In this document: positions 6,510 to 13,755 of the stretch, piece by piece | How positions within the stretch are numbered: position 1 is the stretch's first letter | Layout of the letters: every line of letters starts with the position of its first letter | Notes under the pieces: generated by a model | Told to the model about the DNA's origin: nothing | Database searches by the model: none | Seen by the model: only the letters and a program-made list of their open reading frames with translations | NCBI GenBank assembly: GCA_016931365.1 | Contig: JAFGEY010000215.1 | Coordinates: 1 to 16,256 of the forward strand | Length of the DNA stretch: 16,256 bases | Source: Anaerolineae bacterium | GTDB taxonomy: Bacteria > Chloroflexota > Anaerolineae > JAFGEY01 | Direction: 5' to 3' | Translations under genes and position numbers: made by a program

Positions 6510-7868
6510 TCACGTCATTGCTGCGCGGATCGCCAGCCCGGCGGTGACGCTGTTGAACACGTCGGCGAGGACGACTTTTTGGGGACCAAAGTGCTGGCCC
6601 AGCATCTCGACAAAGCGGGGAATCTGCGCCGACCCACCGGTGCGCACCACGGCGTCTATGTCATCCGCGCCCAGCCCTGAAGCCTTGAGTGTGTCGAGCA
6701 GGCAGGTTTCGACGCGTTGCGTTTCGTCGGCGATCAGCGCCTCGAACTGCCCACGCGCAATCGGCTGCCAGATGTGGATGTCCTCGCCCTGTACCTGGAT
6801 GAGGTCGAAAAAGGCGTCCGAAAGCGCGATCTTGGCCCGTTCCATCTCGTCGAACAGGTGCATCGCATAGTTGTTGATCACCAATGAGGCAAGGGCGCGG
6901 ATGCGGGCCGGTTGGCTGCTGGTGATCTCGGCGTTGCTGAAAAAGCGCAGCGTTTCGGGCCGGTTGAGGTCCAGCACCGTCTGCCAGTTGGTTAGCGCGT
7001 CAGTGTACTGGCTGGGAAAGGGCGCGATCGCCCGGTCGACGCCCATTTGGACGGTGGAGCCGCGTCCGAAATGCTCCAGCATCAGCCCTTCGATGATCCG
7101 CCGGTCAAACATGTCACCGGCGATGCCCACGCCGCCCGTTGCGTACACCTTGCGGCTGCCTTCGTCGCCTCGACCACTTTTATGGCCGACGCGCATCACG
7201 GTGATGTCCAAGGTGCCGCCGCCAAAGTCGAACACGACGATGTTCTGCGGCTTTGTAACGCTCAATTCGTAGCTTAATGCGGCAGCAATCGGCTCCAGCT
7301 CAAAGTCGATGTTCGTGTATCCGGCCATCTCGGCGGCCTGGCGCAGCCGCTTCTGGGCCTGCTGGTTGTACTCCGCCTCGCCGACAAAGTTGACCGGCCG
7401 GCCCAGCACCACATGGTCGACCTTTTCCCCCGCCAGCTTTTCCACGCGCTCTCTGACTGTGCGCAAATAGATGGCAATCAATGCTTCCAGCGTGTGATAG
7501 CGGTCGAAAATCTGTGTGCCGTCGTAGGTGGTGGCCAGCCCGCTTTTGAGCGAGCGCAGCAGGCGGCCGGGCAGCAGTTCGTCGACCAGCACGTACACGT
7601 CGCGGATAAAGTACATATCGCCGCCTTCGACCTCGATCTCGCCGATCCACTTGCGCGCCATCCGGGTCGCCCGGCCGATATTTTGCGCATAGTACTGGTC
7701 GATGGCTTCCTTGCCGACAAAGGTTTCTCCGTCGCAGGTGATGTACAACACCGAGCGGATCACAGTGGGGTTGGCGCTCGTCGGATCGATGGGAAAGAGG
7801 TGAACTTGCTTGCCGTCGAACCAGGCGGCGCCCGAGTTGGTGGTGCCGAAATCAATCCCGATGCGCAT
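6510..7868 (-). CDS. Hsp70-family ATPase, YegD-like (nucleotide-binding domain, no canonical substrate domain)
   Basis: This 452-residue protein has the actin/Hsp70 nucleotide-binding fold: phosphate-1 loop IGIDFGTTNS (residues 3-12), EPIAAAL (192-198), phosphate-2 loop FDFGGGTLDITV (213-224), and adenosine motif VVRTGGSAQIPRFVEML near the C-terminus. DnaK proteins are about 600-640 residues. Here the beta-sandwich substrate domain and helical lid are missing, as in E. coli YegD. A helical insertion (about 280-330: YTDALTNWQTVLDLNRPETLRFF) is also YegD-like. The start ATG at 7868 has TAGGAGG 6 nt upstream. The gene lies 94 nt downstream of the pinwheel protein gene on the same strand, so the two may be co-transcribed. 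It probably acts as a cytoplasmic ATP-driven switch or chaperone; clients are unknown and no DnaJ or GrpE gene is nearby. Confidence 0.9.
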   Translation of the reverse strand: MRIGIDFGTTNSGAAWFDGKQVHLFPIDPTSANPTVIRSVLYITCDGETFVGKEAIDQYYAQNIGRATRMARKWIGEIEVEGGDMYFIRDVYVLVDELLPGRLLRSLKSGLATTYDGTQIFDRYHTLEALIAIYLRTVRERVEKLAGEKVDHVVLGRPVNFVGEAEYNQQAQKRLRQAAEMAGYTNIDFELEPIAAALSYELSVTKPQNIVVFDFGGGTLDITVMRVGHKSGRGDEGSRKVYATGGVGIAGDMFDRRIIEGLMLEHFGRGSTVQMGVDRAIAPFPSQYTDALTNWQTVLDLNRPETLRFFSNAEITSSQPARIRALASLVINNYAMHLFDEMERAKIALSDAFFDLIQVQGEDIHIWQPIARGQFEALIADETQRVETCLLDTLKASGLGADDIDAVVRTGGSAQIPRFVEMLGQHFGPQKVVLADVFNSVTAGLAIRAAMT

Positions 7869-7907
7869 TGCAGCCTCCTACCCCGAGTGAGTTGGAATTG
7901 AACAGGA

Positions 7908-7929
7908 CGAGGTTGCTCGGAGAACCTCG
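7908..7929. repeat. 7-bp inverted repeat in the leader of the Hsp70 gene
   Basis: CGAGGTT (7908-7914) and AACCTCG (7923-7929) are exact reverse complements with an 8-nt loop, 40-61 nt upstream of the Hsp70 start codon. No T-run follows on the minus strand. It could be a regulator-binding palindrome or an RNA hairpin. Confidence 0.5.
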
Positions 7930-7962
7930 CACAAAATGGAAAGATATTTCATAGGGTAGGCC

Positions 7963-9099
7963 CTACAGCCAGCTTGAGGGGACGAGCGTGGCGGCGAGGA
8001 TCGGATCGCGCTTGATCTGTGGCAGTTCCTGGCCTGCTCCGACGCGCGCCAGCAGGTCGATCTCGCCCGTCGGCAGCAGGTGCAGCTTGCCGCCATAGGT
8101 CAGGTAAAGCAAGTGGGTGTCCGGCGGGCAGGGGAGCATTGACATCACGTCGCGGGCCAGGAAAATGCGGCGGCTTTTTGCGCCCGGTTTGGCAATCGCC
8201 TCGAGTTTTTGGGTGTCATAGCGGGCCGCGTGGCCGGAGGTGGTCAGGATCAAGATTTCTGCGTCCTGCGGCAGGGCGATGGCCGCGACAAAGCGGTCAT
8301 CGGGGTCAAGTTGAGTAGCGACGGAACCGGCGACGTCGATTGTGTGCTGGGCAAAGCGGACCGCCTCGCCCCAACGTGAGAGGAGCATCACGTCACCGCG
8401 CGAGCCGTCGAGGATTGCCACCGGCGGATCATTGTGAAACGGGCTGGCAAAGAGCGTGCCCGCTTTTTCGATCGTCTGGTCAAAGGCGACGCGCACAAAG
8501 CGCTGTGCATAGCCGCGCGCGGTGGCGACCGTCCAGAAGCGGGGCGGTTCGCCGACGGCGATGGTGACGGTCAGCCGTTCGCCCGCTTTGAGCGCCGGGC
8601 CTTCTGTTGTGGGCCAGTGCTCTTCGTCGATCATCGGCGCGACGTCCGAGGCGAGGATTTTGAACCCCCGGCTCAGGCTGCTCAACATCAATATCTCGTC
8701 GTGCGGGCGCACGGCCAGCAGCCCGGCCAGATCGAGCAGGGTGTGCTTGCCGAGCATCGATTGGCCCTGCCGGGCCAGGTCTTGCGCGCGCCCTACCGAC
8801 GTGCGTGCGGCCTGCAGCCGTTCGGAGATGAACACAAGCGCGTTTTCGCTGGTCGCTTGGCCGTCGACGATGCCTTTAAGCACGTCGATCTGGCGGCGCA
8901 GGCTTTGCACCTGGGCGCTGCTGCTTTCCTGCACGGGTGTTTGTCGGTGCTGCAAGCGGATGATCTGATCGCGCAGGCCCTCATTTTCCTTGTCGAGCTC
9001 GGCCAGCCGTTCGATCAAGGCTTCAATCAGCTGCGGCGCGGCTTCGGGGTGCTTGCGCGCTTCGAGCAGCAGCCAGTTGACGTCGCTTTTGCGGAGCAT
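7963..9099 (-). CDS. Coiled-coil protein with a stand-alone GyrA-C-terminal-domain-like beta-pinwheel
   Basis: This 378-residue protein starts at ATG 9099 (AAAGG lies 9 nt upstream; GTG at 9105 is also possible but too close to it). Residues about 1-20 form a helix. Residues 22-80 are a likely coiled coil (ALIERLAELDKENEGLRDQI, then VQSLRRQIDVLKGIV). From about 103 onward come five repeats that look like blades of the DNA gyrase/topoisomerase IV A-subunit C-terminal pinwheel: ILMLSSLSRGFKILA, WTVATARGYAQRFVRV, VMLLSRWGEAVRFA, ILILTTSGHAARYDTQ and LYLTYGGKLHLLPTG. Between blades run typical linkers such as DDRFVAAIALP. In gyrase this domain wraps DNA. Here the breakage-reunion domain, its catalytic Tyr and the GyrA box are all absent. 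The Hsp70 gene follows. Its role is unknown; DNA binding is inference from fold resemblance. Confidence 0.72.
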   Translation of the reverse strand: MLRKSDVNWLLLEARKHPEAAPQLIEALIERLAELDKENEGLRDQIIRLQHRQTPVQESSSAQVQSLRRQIDVLKGIVDGQATSENALVFISERLQAARTSVGRAQDLARQGQSMLGKHTLLDLAGLLAVRPHDEILMLSSLSRGFKILASDVAPMIDEEHWPTTEGPALKAGERLTVTIAVGEPPRFWTVATARGYAQRFVRVAFDQTIEKAGTLFASPFHNDPPVAILDGSRGDVMLLSRWGEAVRFAQHTIDVAGSVATQLDPDDRFVAAIALPQDAEILILTTSGHAARYDTQKLEAIAKPGAKSRRIFLARDVMSMLPCPPDTHLLYLTYGGKLHLLPTGEIDLLARVGAGQELPQIKRDPILAATLVPSSWL

Positions 9100-9120
9100 A
9101 AACACTTGCCTTTACTATTG

Positions 9121-9147
9121 ATCGCCGACCACGGATTGGTTGGCGAT
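9121..9147. repeat. Inverted repeat between sulfatase and pinwheel genes
   Basis: ATCGCCGACC (9121-9130) pairs with GGTTGGCGAT (9138-9147) over 10 positions with one G-T wobble and a 7-nt loop. On the minus-strand transcript that wobble becomes a C-A mismatch. It lies after the sulfatase stop and before the pinwheel start. No T-run follows in either direction. Confidence 0.5.
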
Positions 9148-9172
9148 GCAGTCTGTCGTCGATGGTTGGCAG

Positions 9173-10621
9173 TCAGCTTTGAAATGCTTCGGCCGGACCG
9201 TAAGGAGCCAGGCCGACAGTGATGTAGGGATTGATCGCCGCGTCGTCTTGCTCGTAGGCAAACTGCCACATGCGACGGCACATCTCGCGCACAACGCCGG
9301 CATAGGCCGAGTCGCTGGCGAGGTTATGCATCTCGTGCGGATCGCGGCGCAGATCGTACAGCTCGTCCATATCAAAGCCGTTAAGAGTGTATTTGAACTC
9401 GTTGGTCATCACCGATCGCTGTGTATAATAAAGCTCTACACCGTTGCATTGTGTGTGGATCGCATCGCGCCACTGGTCGGGCGTCCGATCCTCCAAAAAG
9501 GGCCGCAGGCTGCGCCCGGCGAAATGCCGGTCAACCGGCAGCCCGGCGAGGTCGATGAAGGTCGGCGCGAAATCGGCCAGCGAGACAAAGGCGTCGACGC
9601 GGCGGCCCGGATTCTGGATGCCGTCGGGCCAGCGGATCACCGCCGGGATGTGATACGCGCCCTTGAAGCAGGGGATGCCCTTGGCAAAAAGGCCGTGCTC
9701 GCCGCAGTAATCACCGTGGTCGGAGGTGTACAGCACCAGGGTGTTGTCGGCCTGCCCGGTTCGTTCCAGCGCGTCGAGCAGTTGGCCGAACAGGTCATCG
9801 AGGTAGGTGCAGTAAGCCCAAAAGTGACGGATGCCCTCGCGCGCTTCGCGCTCCGAAAGCTGCCCAAAGCGCATTTCGCGCATTCGTTGGTAGATGCGCG
9901 GCTTGTCGGCCAGTTCGTCGAAAAAGCTGGGGGGCAGCGGCACATCGTCGAGGTCGTACATATCGAGGTAGCGCTGGGGTACGATGTAAGGATCGTGTGG
10001 CGCGATCGCACCAATGTACAGACACCACGGCTGATCGCTCTCCTTGAGGCCGTTCAGCACCTCCAGCGCCTTGCCGACGGCGGTCTCGTCGTGCGGGTTG
10101 CCCTCGTCGCTGCCGGTGCCGTACAGCCGGTAAGTACCGTAGCCGGGACGCAAAATCTCGCCCTCGCCGCGCGCGGTGGGTTTGGGCTGGGCAGCCAACT
10201 GCCGGTAGTGATCCCACTGCACGCCGTGATAGGCGCCTTTCGCCCCACTGACATAGTGCTCGCTCCAGCCCCGATCGGCGGGCGATTCTTCGACGCTGAC
10301 GTGCCACTTGCCGGAAAAGTGGAGCCGGTAGCCGGCATCGCGCAGGTCCTCGCTCCACAGCTTGACGCCATCGTTCAGGCCGGTGCTCAACGCCTGGCGG
10401 TTGCAGATGTTGTTCCACACGCCGTGGCCCGACGGGTACAGGCCGGTGAAGAAGGTCGCCCGCGCCGGGCAGCAGTGCGGCGCGGGGCAATAGGTCTGCG
10501 TGAAAGTCAGACCTTCTTGTGCCAGCCGCTCGACGTGGGGCATGCGCGCCGGGTGCTCGGGCAGCACCGTGTCGGCGCGCTGGTGATCGGTCATAAAGAT
10601 GAGAATGTTGGGTTTCCTCAC
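9173..10621 (-). CDS. Formylglycine-dependent sulfatase (type I, S1 family)
   Basis: This 482-residue enzyme is predicted to hydrolyse sulfate esters. GTG 10621 is chosen because GGAG lies about 8 nt upstream and the sulfatase fold starts at once (KPNILIFMTDHQRAD). The longer frame upstream overlaps the isomerase gene. Motifs: Asp12 in MTDHQRAD (metal site); the sulfatase signature CCPARATFFTG, with Cys50-x-Pro-x-Arg54 for conversion to formylglycine; GKWH (about 107-110); and YTSDHGDYCGEHG with the second metal-binding Asp-His. Near the C-terminus ELYDLRRDPHEMHNLA is typical of the family. There is no signal peptide, so a cytoplasmic location is likely unless export uses another route. No formylglycine-generating enzyme gene is in view. 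The gene starts 14 nt after the isomerase stop, suggesting an operon acting on a sulfated sugar. The substrate cannot be told from the sequence. Confidence 0.9.
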   Translation of the reverse strand: MRKPNILIFMTDHQRADTVLPEHPARMPHVERLAQEGLTFTQTYCPAPHCCPARATFFTGLYPSGHGVWNNICNRQALSTGLNDGVKLWSEDLRDAGYRLHFSGKWHVSVEESPADRGWSEHYVSGAKGAYHGVQWDHYRQLAAQPKPTARGEGEILRPGYGTYRLYGTGSDEGNPHDETAVGKALEVLNGLKESDQPWCLYIGAIAPHDPYIVPQRYLDMYDLDDVPLPPSFFDELADKPRIYQRMREMRFGQLSEREAREGIRHFWAYCTYLDDLFGQLLDALERTGQADNTLVLYTSDHGDYCGEHGLFAKGIPCFKGAYHIPAVIRWPDGIQNPGRRVDAFVSLADFAPTFIDLAGLPVDRHFAGRSLRPFLEDRTPDQWRDAIHTQCNGVELYYTQRSVMTNEFKYTLNGFDMDELYDLRRDPHEMHNLASDSAYAGVVREMCRRMWQFAYEQDDAAINPYITVGLAPYGPAEAFQS

Positions 10622-10635
10622 GCTGGTTTCTCCGT

Positions 10636-12084
10636 TCAAGTAACAATGACGCTTTCGATGTCGAGTATTTCGGCGATGGTCTGGATTGTTTCTGCGCAGT
10701 GCCCGATGCCCAACGCAAAGTGGTGGGTTGGGCCTTGCGCGCACCAGCGCCTTAGAAAGGTGCGCACGTCGGGTGCGAACCGTCCGTGGGTGTTGGTGTT
10801 GCCGGTAGGCGGGATCGGCCCGCGCAGCGATTGCCCCTCGGCGAGCACAAACTTGAATTTGCCCTCGGCGTTGAGCGAGGTCGAAAGCAGGGTGATCGGC
10901 CCTTCCCGGATGCTAAACTCGACACTGGCCCCATGGCCCGGTTTGCCGTGATATTTGAGCAGGCTGCGCAGCACTGGTTTTCGGTCGGCGATGTTGATGT
11001 GGTGCGGCCCATCGTGCCCGACGAGCACCGAATCGCGCTTGAAATCGACGGGATGAAACTCGGCAAAACTGCCGCCCATTTCCAGCCGATCCATGATCAT
11101 CATCGCCACACAGGTTTTGAGGTCAAACTCGCCGCACATTGGAAAGCCGGCGCCGGTGAGCAGCGAATTGCCGACGATCAGGTTGGTCATCAACTCGCGG
11201 ATCGGCGAGTCCTGAACGCCTTCGTAATAGTAGGCCAGCCCATCGAGCGACTGGGCCTCGATAAAGCGATCCAGGGCGATTGCCGCGCGCGCGGCGATGC
11301 GCAGATCGCCGGCGGTGAGTCGAGTCGTCAGCGGATCAGAGATCGGATCGGGCGTGTCAAAAAAAGCCAGAATTTCCTTTTCTTTGTCCCTGATCTCGGT
11401 TTCGTCGATCCCTTGATAGTGCTGCAAGAGTTGGTCCGGTTCGCACTGTACCACGTGCGCGCCCAAGACCGCCGTCAGCGCGGTGGGGTCGGTGTGCATG
11501 TCGAGCATCGCTTCCAGGACGTGGCCCATGTGGCCCAGCCGCGCGCGGTGCAGGTCGTGCAGCACGTGGGCGATGGCGCACCATTCTGCCAGCTCGACAT
11601 CGGCCTGCGGGTCGTCATAGAGCATACCGATGATGCAGGGAGGTGCTTGACGTCCCATTCGCACGGCGACACCGGTAAACTCGGGCAGCGAGCAGATGTC
11701 GTCGTTCAAAAGCTGCATCAAGGTCGAACCGTGCTCGTAATCCATCGCCGGCAGCGGCTGGAGCGCGACCAGCACGATCGGCAGGTCGATCTCGCGAAAT
11801 ATCGCGCCGATGGTCGACGAGGTGGCATAGGTGAGCATGTCGACAAAGAGCAGGTCGAGGTCGGCGCCCCTGATCTCGGGGATCAGCGCGTAGGCGTGCT
11901 GCGCCTGGTCGGCGATGCCAAAAGACACCGCCGTGACTTGGAATTCTTCCAACCTGGCGATCAGGTGGGCCAGCTTGGTCTGCAATTGTTCATAGAGGCC
12001 CTCGAACTGGCCCCAGTAGGTGTGGTGGCCCACGCCGAGGATGCCCACCCGCGCCGTCAGTGGTTTGCGACGTTTGATCTGCAT
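10636..12084 (-). CDS. L-arabinose/L-fucose isomerase-family sugar isomerase
   Basis: This 482-residue protein has the AraA/FucI-type fold, which interconverts aldoses and ketoses with a divalent metal in the cytoplasm. The N-terminus reads VGILGVGHHTYWGQFEGL. The four metal ligands of E. coli AraA (E306, E333, H350, H450) have plausible counterparts: Glu319 in CGEFDLKTC, Glu342 in AEFHPVDF, His357 in VGHDGPHH, and His454/455 in GPTHHFALGIGH. Overall similarity to true AraA looks modest, and spacings differ slightly (23 residues between the two glutamates where AraA has 27), so the sugar is not assigned. ATG 12084 has only a weak AGAG upstream. The sulfatase gene follows after 14 nt. Together they suggest sulfate removal and isomerisation of a sugar from an algal or mucosal glycan; that is inference. 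Confidence 0.75.
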   Translation of the reverse strand: MQIKRRKPLTARVGILGVGHHTYWGQFEGLYEQLQTKLAHLIARLEEFQVTAVSFGIADQAQHAYALIPEIRGADLDLLFVDMLTYATSSTIGAIFREIDLPIVLVALQPLPAMDYEHGSTLMQLLNDDICSLPEFTGVAVRMGRQAPPCIIGMLYDDPQADVELAEWCAIAHVLHDLHRARLGHMGHVLEAMLDMHTDPTALTAVLGAHVVQCEPDQLLQHYQGIDETEIRDKEKEILAFFDTPDPISDPLTTRLTAGDLRIAARAAIALDRFIEAQSLDGLAYYYEGVQDSPIRELMTNLIVGNSLLTGAGFPMCGEFDLKTCVAMMIMDRLEMGGSFAEFHPVDFKRDSVLVGHDGPHHINIADRKPVLRSLLKYHGKPGHGASVEFSIREGPITLLSTSLNAEGKFKFVLAEGQSLRGPIPPTGNTNTHGRFAPDVRTFLRRWCAQGPTHHFALGIGHCAETIQTIAEILDIESVIVT

Positions 12085-12202
12085 CGGTTTACTCTGAAAT
12101 TGTCATCTGCAAAAGGCTAGGAATACTCGCTCGGGCAGTGCGGTCGGGTATAGGCTCTGTACACCAGGTTTTCCCGCCATAATTCTCCAGTACAAGTTCT
12201 TT

Positions 12203-12877
12203 TCAATGGGTTGATTCGCGCCAGGTGACGACTTGGTCCAATGACTTTTTCTCGATCTTGGGCACCCGAGCATTTTCTGCCGGATAGCCGGCGACGAGGA
12301 TCATCAGCGGGCGTTCGTTTTCCGGCCGGCCCAGCAGATCGCGCAAAAAAGTCACCGGTGCGGGGGTATAGGTCAGCGTCGCCAGCCCGGCGTGGTGCAA
12401 GGCGGCGATCAACATCCCGATGGCGATGCCCACCGATTCGGTGACGTAATAGTGCTGGATTTTGTTTCCCTCGGTGTCGATCCCGTAGCGCTGGCTAAAG
12501 ACGGCGATCAGCCAGGGCGCGTCTTCCAGAAAGGGCTTTTGCGGCCCGGTGCCCAGCGGCGACAGGGCGTCAAGCCACTCGTCCGAGGCTTTGCCGGCGT
12601 AAAAGGCGCGCTCGCACGCCTCGGCGGCCTGGCGGATTTGCCGCTTCACCGCCCGGTCGCTCACGGCGCAAAAGTGCCAGGGCTGCATGTTAGCCCCGCT
12701 GGGTGCGCTGCCCGCCGCGCGCAGGCAGTCCTCAATGATCCGGCGCGGCACGGGGCGAGGGCTGAACGCGCGCACGCTGCGCCGGCGCGCCAGTTCGGCA
12801 TAGAATTCGCCCGCGCGCCGCTGCATTTCATCGAGGGGATATTCGACCCAGTTCAGCGGGATAAAGGTGTCGCCCAC
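12203..12877 (-). CDS. Iodotyrosine deiodinase-like flavin nitroreductase-fold enzyme
   Basis: This 224-residue protein belongs to the FMN-binding nitroreductase superfamily. Features: [14 protein letters not shown] at the N-terminus, FMN phosphate-binding RRRSVRAFS (31-39), [12 protein letters not shown] (58-69), and C-terminal LTYTPAP and [19 protein letters not shown]. It looks closest to iodotyrosine deiodinase (IYD). Glu89, Tyr93 and Lys114 fall at the same mutual spacings (4 and 21) as E157, Y161 and K182 of human IYD, which clamp the amino acid part of halotyrosine and close the active-site lid. [14 protein letters not shown] after Lys114 also matches. The start is GTG 12877, 2 nt after the VOC gene stop, with no separate ribosome site, implying translational coupling. 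Dehalogenation of tyrosines is a reasonable but unproven prediction; a general flavin reductase is the alternative. Confidence 0.82.
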   Translation of the reverse strand: MGDTFIPLNWVEYPLDEMQRRAGEFYAELARRRSVRAFSPRPVPRRIIEDCLRAAGSAPSGANMQPWHFCAVSDRAVKRQIRQAAEACERAFYAGKASDEWLDALSPLGTGPQKPFLEDAPWLIAVFSQRYGIDTEGNKIQHYYVTESVGIAIGMLIAALHHAGLATLTYTPAPVTFLRDLLGRPENERPLMILVAGYPAENARVPKIEKKSLDQVVTWRESTH

Positions 12878-12879
12878 GG

Positions 12880-13335
12880 CTAGAAATTCTCAAGTAGCTC
12901 GAGGATCACCGCGATCTGGCCGGCGCCATCGACATAGGCGTAGCGCCCGCCGGTGTAATCGCCGCGCTGCACCAACTGCATCCCCTTGCTCTCCAGGATG
13001 GCGATCTGCTCGTCCATCCCCTTGATCTGGAAGGCGATGTGGTGGACGCCCGGGCCGTGTGTATCGAGAAATTCCTGCCAGGTGCTTGGCCCGCCCACCG
13101 GCTCGATCAGTTCCAGCGAGACCTGTCCCAGGTTAAAAAAGGCCAGTTTGGCCCGCGCCTCGGTGGTTTGGCCGTGATAGACGGTATGCGCCTGGTCGAC
13201 GGTGTCGGTGAGAAACCAGCGGGGCGCATCGACGCCGAACAGGTCGGCGTAGGCCAGTGACATTTTTTCGATGTCGCGGACAATGAGTCCGATCTGGCAG
13301 ACGATGTTGCTGCCGAAGGCTTGCGATTGGGTCAT
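12880..13335 (-). CDS. VOC-superfamily (glyoxalase/methylmalonyl-CoA epimerase-like) protein
   Basis: This is a 151-residue protein with two beta-alpha-beta-beta-beta units. The first runs from about residue 12 ([13 protein letters not shown]) to VSLELIEP (72-79); the second from [10 protein letters not shown] (97-106) to IAVILELL (141-148). Likely metal ligands are Gln14, an acidic residue in LELIEP, His98/99 and Glu146, close to the pattern of methylmalonyl-CoA epimerase and glyoxalase-type enzymes. [15 protein letters not shown] is an epimerase-like motif. ATG 13335 has AAAGGAG 7 nt upstream. The gene lies 12 nt after the metallopeptidase stop and 2 nt before the IYD-like gene, so it is in the middle of a three-gene operon. 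The substrate is unknown. Partnership with the dehalogenase-like enzyme is possible but not shown. Confidence 0.8.
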   Translation of the reverse strand: MTQSQAFGSNIVCQIGLIVRDIEKMSLAYADLFGVDAPRWFLTDTVDQAHTVYHGQTTEARAKLAFFNLGQVSLELIEPVGGPSTWQEFLDTHGPGVHHIAFQIKGMDEQIAILESKGMQLVQRGDYTGGRYAYVDGAGQIAVILELLENF

Positions 13336-13347
13336 TGTTGCTCTCCT

Positions 13348-13716
13348 TTAATATGCGTTGATTTCTTTTAACCGTTGATCGTCGATACCGAAATGGTGGG
13401 CCACTTCATGCCGGACGACGCGAAACACGAGGTCTTGAATTTGTTCGGGTGTGACGCAGCGCATTTCGATCGGATGCTGGTAGATGCTGATCTTGTCGGG
13501 CAAAATGAGACCGTACTGATGCGTGCGTTTGGTCTGAGGAATGCCATGATAAAAGCCGAGCAATTCGGTGCGGTGGCGAACCTGGGCCAGGCGCAGGGTT
13601 TCGGGATCGGGCCAGCCTTCGACCACGATCTCGACGTTGTCCAGCCGCTGGCTGAACTCAGTCGGTAGCGCGCCTATGGCCTCGTCGACAAGGTGTTCGA
13701 AATCGTCTCGTCTCAT
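13348..13716 (-). CDS. Zincin-like metallopeptidase family protein (HExxH, PF06262 type)
   Basis: This is a 122-residue single-domain protein. The C-terminal half holds VVRHEVAHHFGIDD, with zinc ligands His103 and His107, catalytic Glu104, and Asp112 as a likely third ligand. This motif and the small size match the DUF1025/PF06262 family of minimal zincin peptidases, common in actinobacteria and Chloroflexota, whose substrates are largely unknown. Earlier conserved features are LLGFYHGIPQ and LPDKISIYQHPIE. I chose ATG 13716 because a -10 TATAAT ends only 7 nt before it, so the mRNA would be leaderless. ATG 13725 overlaps the -10 itself, and a GTG/TTG further upstream would lie before the promoter. 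The gene probably heads an operon with the VOC and IYD-like genes. Confidence 0.83.
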   Translation of the reverse strand: MRRDDFEHLVDEAIGALPTEFSQRLDNVEIVVEGWPDPETLRLAQVRHRTELLGFYHGIPQTKRTHQYGLILPDKISIYQHPIEMRCVTPEQIQDLVFRVVRHEVAHHFGIDDQRLKEINAY

Positions 13717-13723
13717 AGTGGAC

Positions 13724-13752
13724 ATTATACTATCGGTGGCAAATACTTCCAA
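13724..13752 (-). promoter_or_regulatory. Promoter giving a leaderless metallopeptidase mRNA
   Basis: On the minus strand, -35 TTGGAA (13752-13747) and -10 TATAAT (13729-13724) are separated by 17 nt. The ATG at 13716 begins 8 nt after the -10, about where transcription should start, and no ribosome-binding site is present. The promoter lies in the 39-nt gap after the response regulator gene. Confidence 0.7.
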
Positions 13753-13755
13753 GCT

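Noticed and set aside
10622..10744. 41-residue N-terminal extension of the sulfatase
   Set aside because: It overlaps the isomerase C-terminus, is Arg-rich without a signal-peptide pattern, and lies before the ribosome-binding site of GTG 10621.
9140..12120. Very long + strand open frames (603 and 444 codons)
   Set aside because: They are antisense shadows of the sulfatase and isomerase genes, a common effect in GC-rich coding DNA; no ribosome-binding site or motif supports them.
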